A stretch of 64,000 bases of DNA. Origin: Sphingomonas sp. R647. GTDB lineage: Bacteria > Pseudomonadota > Alphaproteobacteria > Sphingomonadales > Sphingomonadaceae. Below are positions 9,658 through 19,606 of this stretch, in pieces. A program made the translations under genes and the position numbers. The DNA lies in the NCBI RefSeq assembly GCF_020177055.1, contig NZ_JAIQXT010000001.1, positions 620,001 through 684,000 on the forward strand, given 5' to 3'. The notes under the pieces were generated by a model. The model made no database searches. It was not told the DNA's origin and worked only from the letters and a program-made list of their open reading frames with translations. Position 1 is the first letter of the stretch; the number at the start of each line of letters is the position of its first letter.

Positions 9658-10214
9658 GACTGGATCGACGCGATGCGCTGGCCGGGATGGCGGCGATGTT
9701 CGGGACTACCCTGTTCGCGCCGATCGCACGTGCTGCGGCGGCGCAGGTGACGCCGATCAGCGATGGCCCGCCGAGCGCGCCGGTGTTCAGCGCGGACCAG
9801 CGCGCGCTGATGAGCGCGCTCAGCGAACGCATCATGCCGACCACCGACACGCCCGGCGCGATTGCCGCCGGCGTGCCGGAGTTCATCGAGAAGATGCTCG
9901 CCGATTGGGCGATGCCCGAAGAGCGCAAGCCGATCCTCGCCGGGCTCGACGCGATCGAGGCGCGCAGTCAGGCGGACTTCCAACTGCCAGCGGTCAAGAC
10001 CACGCCTGAACAGCAGGACGCGCTGCTCACGCTGGCGATGGAGGACAAGATTCCCGGCGGCCTGAGCTTCTTCGACAAGTTCCGGCAACTGGTCATCACC
10101 GGCTATTTCACGTCCGAAATCGGCATCACGCAGGAGCGCGACTATCTCCCGGTCCCGGGAAGATATGACGGCGCGCACCGTTATTCCCCCGGCACGAAGG
10201 TGTTTTCCTCATGA
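9654..10214 (+). CDS. Tat-exported gluconate 2-dehydrogenase subunit 3-family protein
   Basis: 186 aa. The twin-arginine signal LDRRDALAGMAAMFGTTLF leads into a subunit-3 domain: LSERIMPTTDTPGAIAAGVPEFIEKMLADW, and later FFDKFRQLVITGYFTSEIG. In characterised glucoside 3-dehydrogenases and gluconate dehydrogenases this small subunit carries the signal that exports the GMC catalytic partner, which has none. The partner here is the protein at 11075-12751, one gene downstream. It overlaps both neighbours by 4 bp. Confidence 0.92.
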   Translation: MRLDRRDALAGMAAMFGTTLFAPIARAAAAQVTPISDGPPSAPVFSADQRALMSALSERIMPTTDTPGAIAAGVPEFIEKMLADWAMPEERKPILAGLDAIEARSQADFQLPAVKTTPEQQDALLTLAMEDKIPGGLSFFDKFRQLVITGYFTSEIGITQERDYLPVPGRYDGAHRYSPGTKVFSS

Positions 10215-11053
10215 TGATCGATCGACGCCAATGGCTGGCGGGCGGCGCCGCGCTCGCGACCGCCGTCGCGGCCGCCCCGTTGATGGCGCGGGTCAGCCCG
10301 GCGCGACCGATCGGGCTTCAGCTCTACACGGTGCGCGAACTGTTCGCCCCCGACCCGATCGGCACGCTCGAGAAGGTCGCGGCGATCGGCTATCGCGAGG
10401 TCGAATATGGCGGCGGCGGCTATGACAAGATGGACCATACCGCGCTGCGCAAGGCGATGGACCGGCTCAGCCTGAAATGCCCGTCGATCCATGTCGGCTA
10501 TGAGGCGCTGGCGGCCGATCTGGGTGCGGTGGTCAGAATGGCGAACACGCTGGGGGCCGACACGATCGTCCTGCCCTGGCTGACCCCGGCGATGCGCGAC
10601 CCGCAGGTGTTTCAGCGCGCGATCGGCGATTTCAACCGCTGGGCGGGACAACTCAAACAGGCCGGGCTCGGCTTTGCCTATCACAACCACGATTTCGAGT
10701 TCACCGTGAAGGCGCCAGACGGCCGCAGCCTGTTCGATATGCTGGTCGCGGACGGCAATCCCGCGTTGGTCAAGATCGAGCTCGACCTGTTCTGGGCCGT
10801 CGCTGCAGGCGAAGATCCCAAGGCACTCATCAGGCGCCTGCCCGGTCGCATCTATGCCTATCACGTCAAGGATCGCACCGCTGACGGCCGGATGGTCAGC
10901 GTCGGTGCCGGCACGGTCGATTTCGCCGACATCTTCGCACTCAACAGCCAGGCCGGCGTCCAGCATCTCTATGTCGAGAATGATCAGGCGCCCGCGCCCT
11001 ATCTGCCCGACATCAAGGCCAGTTTCGACCATTTGCGCCGGATCGGCGCGTAA
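10211..11053 (+). CDS. Exported sugar phosphate isomerase/epimerase-family TIM-barrel protein
   Basis: 280 aa. The start MMIDRRQWLAGGAALATAVAAA is a Tat-like signal, and the mature part begins PIGLQLYTVRELF, typical of the xylose-isomerase-like TIM barrel. Metal-site segments are GFAYHNHDFEF, VKIELDLFW, YAYHVKDR and HLYVENDQ. It is the third TIM-barrel protein of the cluster and the second with an export signal. Homologues in 3-keto-glycoside clusters act as lyases or epimerases; which applies here is not known. Confidence 0.92.
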   Translation: MMIDRRQWLAGGAALATAVAAAPLMARVSPARPIGLQLYTVRELFAPDPIGTLEKVAAIGYREVEYGGGGYDKMDHTALRKAMDRLSLKCPSIHVGYEALAADLGAVVRMANTLGADTIVLPWLTPAMRDPQVFQRAIGDFNRWAGQLKQAGLGFAYHNHDFEFTVKAPDGRSLFDMLVADGNPALVKIELDLFWAVAAGEDPKALIRRLPGRIYAYHVKDRTADGRMVSVGAGTVDFADIFALNSQAGVQHLYVENDQAPAPYLPDIKASFDHLRRIGA

Positions 11054-11074
11054 CCGGATTTAGGGGGGATCGGC

Positions 11075-12751
11075 ATGGCCGACATGTTCGACGCGATCGT
11101 CATCGGCTCTGGGGTGAGCGGCGGATGGGCGGCGAAGGAATTGACCGAAAAGGGCCTGCGCGTCCTCATGCTCGACCGCGGCGTGATGGTCGAGCATGGC
11201 GAGAATTACGACTATGACGGCAAGGCGCCGTTCGAGATCCCCGCGCGCGACATGATGCCCAAGCATCTGATCGACAGCGATTATTTCATCGCGAAGAACG
11301 GCTATATCGCGCCATCCAGCCAGAAATTTTACAATAACGACCGGCTGAACCCCTATGCCTATGGCGAGGGCGACAAATTCTACTGGATCCGCCCCGGCGC
11401 GGTTGGCGGCAAATCGCTGATCTGGGGGCGGTGGAGCTTCCGCTGGAGCCCGGAGGATTTCGAGGCGAACAAGAAGGAGAATGTCGGGATCGACTGGCCG
11501 ATCCGCTACGACGATCTCGCGCCCTGGTATGATTATGTGGAGGCCGTTGTCGGCGTATCGGGGTCGCGCGAAAACCTGCCCCAGCTCCCCGACAGCCTGT
11601 TCCAGCCGCCGATGCAGATGAACGTCGCGGAGAAATGGCTGAAGGAAAAGCTCGAAGCGAGTTCGCCGGGACGCAAGTTGATCCCGTCGCGCCTGTCCAA
11701 CATGACCGAGGACAAGCCCGATCAGGGGCGCAGTAAATGCCAGTATCGTAACCAGTGCGGCCGCGGCTGCTCGTTCGGCGCCTATTTCTCGACCCAGGCG
11801 GTGACGCTGCCCGCCGCGCGCGCCACCGGGCGGTTGACGCTGCGCCCGGATTCGGTGGTCACCAGCCTCGAATATGATGCGCCGCGCCGGCGGGTGACCA
11901 GCGTGCGCGTGGTCGATGCGAAGACCAAACAGGTCGAGGTGATCCCGGCGCGAATGGTGTTCCTGTGCGCCTCGGCGATGGCATCGACCCAGATCCTGAT
12001 GAACTCGCGCGCGCCGGGCAGCGGCAAGAGCCATTTCGACAGCAGCGGCACGCTCGGCCGCTATGTCATGGACCATATTTTCCGCGTCGGTGCTGCGGGT
12101 GACATTCCGGGGTTCAGCGAGTTTATCGAATATGGTCGGCGGCCCGGCGGCGTTTACATCCCGCGCTTCCGCAATGTCGGCGTCGAAGAGGGCATCGGCT
12201 TCCGGCGCGGCTATGGCTTTCAGGGCAGCGCGCGGCGCGAGCCCGCCCCGCCCAAGGGCTTCGGCGCGTCGATGAAGCAGGGGATGCGCGACTATGGCCC
12301 GTGGAAATTCGCCATGGGCGCGTTCGGCGAATGCCTGCCCTATGAGGATAACCGCGTCAGCCTGCATGCCGACAAGCTCGACCGGTTCGGCGTCCCGCTG
12401 ATGCGCTTCGATGTCCGCTTCCGCGACAATGAAATCCGCATGATGGATGACGCGCGGATCGAAGGTGAGAAGATGCTCAAGGCCGCCGGCCTGCGCAACG
12501 TGCACAGCTGGCGCGGCGAGCATGTACCCGGCGATGCGATCCACGAAATGGGCGGCGCGCGCATGGGCCATGACCCGCGCCACGCGGTGCTCAACAAATG
12601 GAGCCAGGCGCATGACGCGGCCAACCTGTTCGTCACCGATGGCGCGCAGATGGCGTCGGTGTCGTGCGTGAACCCGTCGCTGACCTTCATGGCGCTGACG
12701 GCGCGCGCGGCCGATCATGCGGTCAAGCAGCTGAAGGCCGGGGTGATCTGA
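11075..12751 (+). CDS. GMC-family FAD-dependent sugar dehydrogenase (glucoside 3-dehydrogenase-like catalytic subunit)
   Basis: 558 aa. FAD-binding VIGSGVSGGWAAKEL at residues 8-22. A cysteine group CQYRNQCGRGCSFG in mid-protein resembles the iron-sulfur site of FAD-dependent glucoside 3-dehydrogenases. The C-terminal catalytic pair is in HEMGGARMG and NPSLTFMALTARAADH. No signal peptide is present, consistent with hitch-hiker Tat export with the small subunit at 9654-10214. Predicted reaction: oxidation of the C3 hydroxyl of a sugar or glycoside with electrons passed to a cytochrome c, possibly that at 5134-5526. SD GGGGG lies 6-10 bp before ATG. Confidence 0.93.
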   Translation: MADMFDAIVIGSGVSGGWAAKELTEKGLRVLMLDRGVMVEHGENYDYDGKAPFEIPARDMMPKHLIDSDYFIAKNGYIAPSSQKFYNNDRLNPYAYGEGDKFYWIRPGAVGGKSLIWGRWSFRWSPEDFEANKKENVGIDWPIRYDDLAPWYDYVEAVVGVSGSRENLPQLPDSLFQPPMQMNVAEKWLKEKLEASSPGRKLIPSRLSNMTEDKPDQGRSKCQYRNQCGRGCSFGAYFSTQAVTLPAARATGRLTLRPDSVVTSLEYDAPRRRVTSVRVVDAKTKQVEVIPARMVFLCASAMASTQILMNSRAPGSGKSHFDSSGTLGRYVMDHIFRVGAAGDIPGFSEFIEYGRRPGGVYIPRFRNVGVEEGIGFRRGYGFQGSARREPAPPKGFGASMKQGMRDYGPWKFAMGAFGECLPYEDNRVSLHADKLDRFGVPLMRFDVRFRDNEIRMMDDARIEGEKMLKAAGLRNVHSWRGEHVPGDAIHEMGGARMGHDPRHAVLNKWSQAHDAANLFVTDGAQMASVSCVNPSLTFMALTARAADHAVKQLKAGVI

Positions 12752-12837
12752 AGGGTGAACCAGATCAACGCGCTACGCGTGCGTGTATCGTGCGGACCTG
12801 TGGAGGCGCTTTTGAGCATCTAGGCGGTCAACCGTTC

Positions 12838-13851
12838 TCACGACGATCCCAATATGCGCCGGTACAGCCTGATATACGCATCGGCCATCTGCTCGACGGA
12901 GAAGCGCGTCTGTACGCGTTCGCGCACCGTGGCGCGGTCGAGTTCGCCTATGCGGGCGATCGCTGCAACCGCCTCGTCCACCGTATCAACGAGGAATCCG
13001 GTTACGCCGTCCTCGATCAGTTCAGGCATCGATCCGCGACGCACCGCTATGACAGGCGTGCCGCACGCCATCGCCTCGATCACCGAAAGCCCGAAGGGTT
13101 CGTCAAAGTTGATCAGGTGAAGCAGCGCGCGCGCATTGCCTAGCGCCGCCACACGCTGCTCGCCGCCGACCGCGCCGTGATAGTGAATCGCGGCCCCGTC
13201 GACCTGCGGCATCACCCGATCGCGATGATAGCCCTCGTCCTGGATGATGCCGTACATGTGCAGCGGGATGCCGCTCACGCGCGCTGCGGCAATCGCCTCG
13301 GCCGCGCCCTTGTCGGGGTGAATCCGGCCGAAAAAGAGCAGGTCGTCGCCACCCACCAGGTTCAGCGGGAACGCGTCCATCGGGATGCCGTGATGAATCG
13401 TAGCAGCATAGCGCAGGTCCGGGTGCCGGTCTGCATCACTAATCGCGACATAGTGCACATGGTCCTGATAGGGGGCGTACATCGGCAGAATGCGATCGGA
13501 CGAAAAACCGTGGATTGTGGTCACGATCGGTGTCGGCGTCAGGTTCGCAAAGGCGTGCGCCGGGAAATCCGCCTGGTTGTGGATGATATCGAACGCGTCG
13601 GCGCGCTCAAACAGATGCGCCAGGTGCCGGAGCTCCCACACTTTGGCGTCGATCGACGGGTCCTCGTTATACGCCGCCGGAACGACTCCATCGAGCTTGG
13701 CGGTGGTGATGCTGTCGCGCGTCGCGAACAGGGTCACGTCGACCCCGCGCGCCACCAGTGCTTCGGTCAACAGACTGGTGACCAGCTCCCACGGACCATA
13801 GTGGCGCGGTGGCGTGCGCCAGGCGATCGGGGCCAGCATTGCGATGCGCAT
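12838..13851 (-). CDS. GT4-family glycosyltransferase
   Basis: 337 aa from ATG 13851, which overlaps the alpha-glucosidase stop codon (TGATG). It has the GT-B fold pattern: RIAMLAPIAWRTPPRHYGPWE at the N-terminus, FFGRIHPDKG in the donor domain, and EPFGLSVIEAMACGTPVIA, the GT4 motif with the E-x7-E pair. It is cytosolic. Coupling to a GH13 gene suggests a role in alpha-glucan or glucoside metabolism. Nucleotide donor and acceptor are unknown. Confidence 0.92.
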   Translation of the reverse strand: MRIAMLAPIAWRTPPRHYGPWELVTSLLTEALVARGVDVTLFATRDSITTAKLDGVVPAAYNEDPSIDAKVWELRHLAHLFERADAFDIIHNQADFPAHAFANLTPTPIVTTIHGFSSDRILPMYAPYQDHVHYVAISDADRHPDLRYAATIHHGIPMDAFPLNLVGGDDLLFFGRIHPDKGAAEAIAAARVSGIPLHMYGIIQDEGYHRDRVMPQVDGAAIHYHGAVGGEQRVAALGNARALLHLINFDEPFGLSVIEAMACGTPVIAVRRGSMPELIEDGVTGFLVDTVDEAVAAIARIGELDRATVRERVQTRFSVEQMADAYIRLYRRILGSS

Positions 13852-15440
13852 CAACCGTCGTCCTGCATTTGGAAGATCGCGCCTTCGTGGGGTTGGAGCG
13901 TGCCGTCCATCTCATGCGATCCGAGCGTCGACAGCAGGCATCGCCCCGGGTCGCGGTTACCGGAGCGGGGAATAGCGACGGGCCCGTCGCCGAGGTTGAG
14001 CGCGACCAGCAGGCGTCGGCGCCCGTCTATCCGGTCATAAGCCAGCAGGTCGCCCGTCGTTTCATGCAGCGCGATGTCGCCGGTCGCGAGCGCGGCATGG
14101 GCCCTGCGCAGCGCGAGCAGGTTGCGATAGAGGGAGAGCATCGACCCGGGCTGGTCGCGCTGCGTCGAAACGTTGCGCGTCGGCCAGTCGGAGTTGAGCG
14201 GCAGCCAGGGTTCGCTGGTGCTGAAACCCGCATAGGGGCTGTCATCCCATGGGAACGGCGTACGCGATCGATCCCGCCCGATATCGAGCTGCGGCTGGCG
14301 CACATGCTGCGGATCGCGGATCCGGTCCGGGGGAATGTCGACCCGGCCGATGCCAAGCTCGTCGCCCTGATACAGCGTCGGCGTGCCGCGTAGGGTAAGC
14401 AACAGCATCGCCGCGACGCGCGCCTGCGCCTCGCCGATGCGCCCCGCAATGCGCGGTGCGTCATGGCTTCCGATCACCCAATTGGGCCAGCCATGCGGGG
14501 GCAGCGACGATTCATAGTCCGCGATAAGCGCGCGCAGCTGACCGGCATTCCAGTCATTCTCGATCAGTTGGAAGTTGAAGGGCAACTGCACCTGCGGCCG
14601 CTCAGCCGTGCCGTACCAGCGCGCATGCCGCGCATTGGGCAGGAAGATCTCGCCGATCAGCAGCCGGTCGCCATAGCCATCGGCGATCTCGCGCATCTCC
14701 GCCGAGATGGCGTGCGCCTCGGGCTGATCGGTCGAATGGAGCTGAAGCACGCGGTCGCGCTCGGTACGGTCGGGCGTCCAGTCGGGGTTTGGGGGATTGT
14801 CGGGCAGGTCTGCGGCTTTGATGATGTGCCACAGCACGTCGATGCGGAACCCGTCGACGCCGCGGTCCAGCCAAAAGCGCATCACATCGAACATCGCCCG
14901 TTTGAGTGCGGGGTTACGCCAGTTGAGGTCCGGCTGCTCCTTGAGGAAAGCGTGCAGATAATATTGGCCGGTCGCTGCGTCCCACTCCCATGCCGATCCG
15001 CCGAAGTCGCTGATCCAGTTGTTCGGTGGCGACCCATCGGGCTTCGCATCGCGCCAGATATACCAGTCGCGCTTCGGGTTATCGCGCGATGCGCGGCTTT
15101 CGACGAACCATGGATGCTGATCGGAACTATGGTTCGGCACGAAGTCGAGGATAAGGCGCAGCCCCCGGACATGAACCGCCGCCAGCAGGCGGTCGAAAGC
15201 AGCCAGGTCTCCGAACATCGGCTCGATCGCGCAATAATCCGCGACGTCGTAGCCGAAGTCCTTCATCGGCGAGGGGAAGATCGGCGAGAGCCAGATCGCG
15301 TCGATGCCAAGCGCGACAAGATAGTCGAGCCGTCGTTCGATCCCCGCGAGATCGCCGATGCCATCTCCGTCGCTGTCCTGAAACGAGCGCGAATAGATCT
15401 GGTAAATGACGGCGCTCTGCCACCATGGTCGCTTTGCCAT
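13851..15440 (-). CDS. GH13 alpha-glucosidase (oligo-1,6-glucosidase type)
   Basis: 529 aa from ATG 15440 (MAKRPWWQSAVIYQIYSRSF); upstream codons to 15467 lack family similarity. GH13 motifs are in order: LDFVPNHSSDQHPW (region I), DGFRIDVLWHI with the Asp nucleophile (region II), LLIGEIFLP with the Glu acid/base (region III), and VIGSHDAPR with His-Asp (region IV). No signal peptide, so it acts on imported alpha-glucosides in the cytosol. It is the first gene of a two-gene operon with the GT4 protein. Confidence 0.95.
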   Translation of the reverse strand: MAKRPWWQSAVIYQIYSRSFQDSDGDGIGDLAGIERRLDYLVALGIDAIWLSPIFPSPMKDFGYDVADYCAIEPMFGDLAAFDRLLAAVHVRGLRLILDFVPNHSSDQHPWFVESRASRDNPKRDWYIWRDAKPDGSPPNNWISDFGGSAWEWDAATGQYYLHAFLKEQPDLNWRNPALKRAMFDVMRFWLDRGVDGFRIDVLWHIIKAADLPDNPPNPDWTPDRTERDRVLQLHSTDQPEAHAISAEMREIADGYGDRLLIGEIFLPNARHARWYGTAERPQVQLPFNFQLIENDWNAGQLRALIADYESSLPPHGWPNWVIGSHDAPRIAGRIGEAQARVAAMLLLTLRGTPTLYQGDELGIGRVDIPPDRIRDPQHVRQPQLDIGRDRSRTPFPWDDSPYAGFSTSEPWLPLNSDWPTRNVSTQRDQPGSMLSLYRNLLALRRAHAALATGDIALHETTGDLLAYDRIDGRRRLLVALNLGDGPVAIPRSGNRDPGRCLLSTLGSHEMDGTLQPHEGAIFQMQDDG

Positions 15441-15631
15441 CGCCCCCCCCAACGTCCTTGTGCACACTTGCTATAGCGACCGACGCGCCGCCAAGTTCCT
15501 CGGCCCGGCTCCTGGATGCCGGGCTGGCCGAAACCCTGCGCCCGAAGAGATGGTGCAGCGCAGCAACTTGCAGCCGAGGTGTTCGTTCATCCCAGGTCAC
15601 CGCCGTTCGCCGTGGCTTGGAGAACGCCATT

Positions 15632-16405
15632 ATGCGACGCCTCAATGATACGCTGACCCGCCTGGCTGCCTTGCGCGGACGTTTGGACGCACACGCGCCG
15701 GCCAGCGTCGATCGACTGAGGGATTTGACCGGCTTCGGCTCCACCTATCCCGAACGGTTCGCAGGCGGCGCGATCATCGCCGGCCTCCCTTATGGTACCG
15801 CGAACAGCGTTCCAGAAGCGTTCGATCGCATGCGCGCACACGGCGGCCCAGCCCCCGACAGGCTCACCGACCTGGTGACGTCCGCATCCACGCACGATGG
15901 CCCCTGGCCGCGCATTTCGGTCTGGCACGGGGACAACGACAAGACGGTCAGCGCAGCCAATGCCGCGTTGATCGTTGCGCAGTGGCGCACGCTGCACGGC
16001 GCGGTCGAAGCGCCAGGGCGCATCGTGTCGGGCCACACGCGGCGGGTCTGGCACAACGCCGATGGCCGCGAAGTCATCGAGGCTTTTGAAATTGTCGGGC
16101 TAGGGCATGGAACACCGCTCAGCACTGCCGGGCCGGACGCATGCGGTGTTCCCGGGCCGTACATGCTGGAAGCGGGTACATCGTCCACCCGCCACATTGC
16201 CGACTTCTGGGGCCTGCTGGATCTGACTGCGGCAACGCGATCGGCGGACGCACCGCCCGTGTCGGACGCGCACCGCGTAGAGAGCGCACAACCGGTGGCG
16301 GCGCGTAGCCACCAATCGGCCCCGGATCGCACCGAGGCCTTTGCGGCGGGTAGCATTGGGGCGACCATCGAGAACGCGCTGCGCGCCGCTGGTCTGATGC
16401 GCTAG
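15632..16405 (+). pseudogene. PHB-depolymerase/LpqC-type esterase with an internal in-frame deletion
   Basis: 257 aa from ATG 15632. The N-terminus (MRRLNDTLTRLAALRGRLDA through DRLRDLTGFGS) and the C-terminal half (TYPERFAGGAIIAGLPYGTA onward) both look like the PHB depolymerase esterase family. The central segment that normally carries the HGCTQ oxyanion region and the GLSAGG nucleophile serine is missing. The two halves join near nucleotide 15743. Asp (WHGDND) and His (GHGTPL) of the catalytic triad remain. The frame is open, so this is a clean deletion, not a frameshift. Enzyme activity is not expected. It diverges from the alpha-glucosidase. Confidence 0.8.
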
Positions 16406-16542
16406 CGGCGGCTTGAGGCAGGTCGCGATCCCGGCGTATTCCGTAGGTCGGACGGATTAGTCCGGCCCCGAGCGCGACCCATCGTTCGCGACTCACGCCC
16501 TTCGTGCGAAAGCGAACGGGCAATGAAGATCGATGACTTGAA

Positions 16543-16619
16543 TGGTAGCGGAGGAGGGACTTGAACCCCCGACCCCAGGATTATGATTCCCGTGCTCTAA
16601 CCAACTGAGCTACTCCGCC
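16543..16619 (-). tRNA. tRNA-Met (CAU), elongator type
   Basis: Reading the minus strand from 16619: acceptor GGCGGAG, D-arm GCTC..GAGC, anticodon stem CGGGA/TCCTG around loop ATCATAA (CAT at positions 34-36), T-arm with GGTTCAAGTCC, and acceptor CTCCGCT followed by an encoded ACCA. The 1-72 pair is G-U. An initiator tRNA would usually begin CGCGGGG, so elongator Met is preferred; a tRNA-Ile2 with modified C34 is less likely. Confidence 0.93.
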
Positions 16620-16687
16620 CTACCAAGGCGGCCCGCCGCCGGTCCAGCGCGGGCGAGGGGCGCACATAGGCAGCGATTTCGACGCGG

Positions 16688-17215
16688 TCAAGCGAACATG
16701 TGCCGGGAAATTGGCTCCCACGGGCCGCCACGGTAATAGTAGGCGGCAAGGCCCGCGATCTCGACGTCTCGCGCGCGAAAATCCTTGCTCAGCGCGCCCA
16801 GCAATAGCCTGGCCATCGACGGCGCGACCTTGTTCTGGATCGTCACATGCGGCCGCCAGCCGCCCGCGTCCTGCGGGGTCAGCAGGCCGGCAAAGGCTTC
16901 GCTCAGATCGCGGCGGATCGCGGTCAGTCCGGGCGATTCGATCTTCACCGCGACGCCCCGTCCCAGCGACATGAACCCCACCGCCCGCGCAGCCGGCGCG
17001 CGCACGCCGCGGGTGGCGGCGTTGAGGCGGTGCTTGAGCTCGTCCAGCGCCGATGGCGGCAAGTGATGGAACAGCGTCAGATGCGCCGGCAGGACGTTAC
17101 GCTCGGGCGGGAAATGCTCCCGCCGCAACGCATCGAATCCGGCCTGATCCTGCCGCCCGAACAGCGCGGAGACGATGATCGGGGCGGGAGTCGCCTTCAG
17201 GCCACCCTCACTCAA
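16688..17215 (-). CDS. 2'-5' RNA ligase / cyclic phosphodiesterase family protein
   Basis: 175 aa if it begins at TTG 17215, which overlaps the kup stop (TTGA); upstream in-frame codons lie inside kup. The two HxT/S motifs are present as HLTLF and HVTIQ, as in the 2H phosphoesterase superfamily. Cytosolic; these proteins act on 2',3'-cyclic or 2'-5' RNA phosphates. It is translationally coupled to the potassium transporter, a pairing with no obvious functional reason. The start codon is uncertain. Confidence 0.82.
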   Translation of the reverse strand: MSEGGLKATPAPIIVSALFGRQDQAGFDALRREHFPPERNVLPAHLTLFHHLPPSALDELKHRLNAATRGVRAPAARAVGFMSLGRGVAVKIESPGLTAIRRDLSEAFAGLLTPQDAGGWRPHVTIQNKVAPSMARLLLGALSKDFRARDVEIAGLAAYYYRGGPWEPISRHMFA

Positions 17216-19233
17216 ATCTCGACCTGGCTCCCCAGCTCGACCACGCGGTTGGTGGGCAGGCGGAAGAACTCCATCGCGCTTTCGGCGTTGCGCAGCATCC
17301 ACGCGAACAGCTTCTCGCGCCAGATCCGCATCCCCGGCGATTCCGACGGCAGCAACGTCTGGCGCGACAGGAAGAAGCTGGTGTCCATCATATTAAACGC
17401 GCCGCCACAGGTGCTGCACGCTTGCAGCGCGGCTGGCACATCCGCCTCCTGCATGAACCCGTACAGGATCTTCATGCGGTGGAATCCCTGCCCCAGATCG
17501 TCCAGCGTGACGCGGTCCTTGTCATCGACATAAGGCTGGTCGGCGATCTTCACCGTCAGCAGCACCACCCGCTCGTGCAGCACCTTGTTGTGCTTGAGGT
17601 TGTGGAGCAGCGCGTGGGGCACGCCCTCGGGCGTCGAGGTCATGAACACCGCAGTACCCTTGACCCGCGTCGCCGAGCTGGCGGCGGACTGGATGAACAC
17701 CTTGATCGGCATCGCCGCCTCACGCATCCGCTCGACCATCAGGCGACGGCCCTTCGCCCATGTGGTGAGCAGCGTGAAGATCACCACGCCAACCAGCAGC
17801 GGGAACCAGCCGCCATCGGGCACCTTGGTCATGTTCGCCGTGAAATAGGCGAGATCGACGACGAAGAAGAGCGCGAGCAGCGGCACCGCATAGCGCTTCT
17901 TCCACTTCCACAAGCCGAACAGCACGACCGCGATCAGGAAGTTATCGATCAGCATCGCCCCGGTCACCGCGATGCCATAAGCCGCAGTAAGGTTGGACGA
18001 GGTCTGGAAGGTCAGCACGAGCAGGATGATCGCGATCATCAGCGCCCAGTTGATCAGCGGGATGTAGATCTGCCCCGCGGTGTCCGCGCTGGTATGGCTG
18101 ATGCGCAGGCGCGGGATGAAGCCGAGCTGGATACCCTGCTGCGTCACCGAGAAGGCGCCGGTAATCACCGCCTGCGACGCGATGATCGCGGCCATCGTCG
18201 CGATGCCGACCAGCGGCAGGCGCAGATATTCCGGCGCGAGCATGTAGAACGGGCTCTGCAACGCGCTGGCGTCGCGCATCAGCAGCGCGCCCTGCCCCAT
18301 ATAGTTGAGCATCAGCGCCGGCAGCACAAACCACAGCCATGACACGCGGATCGGACGCCGCCCGAAATGGCCCATATCGGCATACAGCGCCTCCGCGCCG
18401 GTCACGGCGAGAACCACCGATCCAAGCGCGAGGAACGCGGCAAAGCCGTCGATGACGAAGAAATGCACCGCATAGCTGGGCAGCAGCGCCCACAGCACTT
18501 CGGGCGTCTTGATCACGCTGAGCGTGCCGAGCGTCGCGATGACCGCGAAATAGCCGAGCATGATTGGGCCGAACATCGCCCCGACCCGCGCCGTGCCCGT
18601 CCGCTGGATCGAAAACAGCGCAACCAGGATCGCCACTGCGATCGGCAGGATCCAGCCCGAGAAGCTGGGCGCGGCGACCGCGATCCCCTCAACCGCCGAC
18701 AGCACCGACACCGCCGGGGTGATCATCGAGTCGCCATAGAATAGCGCGGTCGCGAACACGCCAAGCAGGACAATCCCGGCGGTCCATTTCTTCTGCCCGC
18801 TCGACCGGTTGATCAGCGCGAGCAGCGCAAGGCTCCCGCCCTCCCCCTTGTTGTCGGCGCGCATGATGACGCTGACATATTTCAGGCTGACCACCGCCAT
18901 CATCGACCAGAACATCAGGCTGATGACGCCCATGATATGTTCCTGGTCCAGCGCAAGGGGGTGATGCCCCGCAAAGGTTTCCTTGAACGCATAGAGCGGG
19001 CTGGTGCCGATGTCGCCGAACACGATGCCGATCGCACCGACCGCAAGCTTCCACAGCGCGGCCTCGCGGCCATGCGTCTGATGCTGGTCGATGGGGGTCG
19101 AGTCGGCCGCCGGTGCGGGGCTTCCGTTGGGCTCGCTCACAGGAGAAACTTGCGTGCCGTGGCGAGGGAGCGAGAGGTCATGCGACCGTTGCCTGTCCGT
19201 TGAAACAGCGCGGGCGGTTAGCACGTGCAGCAT
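17212..19233 (-). CDS. kup: Kup-type potassium uptake protein
   Basis: 673 aa as drawn from 19233; a GTG at 19140 would give 642 aa, closer to the family norm. The family signature [22 protein letters not shown] follows a Pro/Ser-rich N-terminal tail, then about twelve membrane segments and a cytosolic C-terminal domain that ends ALFA-like ([18 protein letters not shown]). It imports K+ with protons. The alternative start lacks a good ribosome site, so the longer version is kept. Confidence 0.96.
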   Translation of the reverse strand: MLHVLTARAVSTDRQRSHDLSLPRHGTQVSPVSEPNGSPAPAADSTPIDQHQTHGREAALWKLAVGAIGIVFGDIGTSPLYAFKETFAGHHPLALDQEHIMGVISLMFWSMMAVVSLKYVSVIMRADNKGEGGSLALLALINRSSGQKKWTAGIVLLGVFATALFYGDSMITPAVSVLSAVEGIAVAAPSFSGWILPIAVAILVALFSIQRTGTARVGAMFGPIMLGYFAVIATLGTLSVIKTPEVLWALLPSYAVHFFVIDGFAAFLALGSVVLAVTGAEALYADMGHFGRRPIRVSWLWFVLPALMLNYMGQGALLMRDASALQSPFYMLAPEYLRLPLVGIATMAAIIASQAVITGAFSVTQQGIQLGFIPRLRISHTSADTAGQIYIPLINWALMIAIILLVLTFQTSSNLTAAYGIAVTGAMLIDNFLIAVVLFGLWKWKKRYAVPLLALFFVVDLAYFTANMTKVPDGGWFPLLVGVVIFTLLTTWAKGRRLMVERMREAAMPIKVFIQSAASSATRVKGTAVFMTSTPEGVPHALLHNLKHNKVLHERVVLLTVKIADQPYVDDKDRVTLDDLGQGFHRMKILYGFMQEADVPAALQACSTCGGAFNMMDTSFFLSRQTLLPSESPGMRIWREKLFAWMLRNAESAMEFFRLPTNRVVELGSQVEI

Positions 19234-19313
19234 GACGCGGCAACCGGGTGGCGGGTTGGCGCTCCATCATGGCGTCTCGATCAACTCGGTTGCCCCAGAT
19301 CACTGGCCCGCCA

Positions 19314-19487
19314 TCATGACGGACGGCCGGCCTCGTCAGCCGCGCGCCGGCTTTCCATCACAGCGTCATATTCGGCGCGCTCCTTGCGCCTGCGCCGACG
19401 ATAGACGGCCGCTTGCGTGTATCTGCGGCTGAATAGAAAGCCGACTACGCCAGCCACGATGACGGCGATCAGAATGAAATCAGGCAT
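19314..19487 (-). CDS. Small single-span membrane protein, unknown function
   Basis: 57 aa from ATG 19487, with GGGAG about ten bases upstream. One hydrophobic helix (DFILIAVIVAGVVGFLF) is followed by a highly basic stretch with RRRRRKERAEYDAVMESRR. I do not recognise a family. The N-out/C-in arrangement is suggested by the positive charges after the helix. It could be a small stress or envelope protein. Coding support is moderate because the frame is short. Confidence 0.5.
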   Translation of the reverse strand: MPDFILIAVIVAGVVGFLFSRRYTQAAVYRRRRRKERAEYDAVMESRRAADEAGRPS

Positions 19488-19606
19488 TTGGTGCTCCCAT
19501 GGAACTGGGAGCAAGAGCACTCACAGCAGGTCGGTGACGGCTCCAGTCGACCTCTAACTCAAGAGAATTAAATAAGATACCGAGATCCTCGGCGCGCCCT
19601 GTTCCG

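Noticed and set aside
11060..12718. 552-aa minus-strand frame over the GMC dehydrogenase
   Set aside because: Mirror of a strongly supported FAD enzyme.
15632..16405. Frameshift explanation for the short esterase
   Set aside because: Both halves are in one frame without a stop, so a clean deletion fits better.
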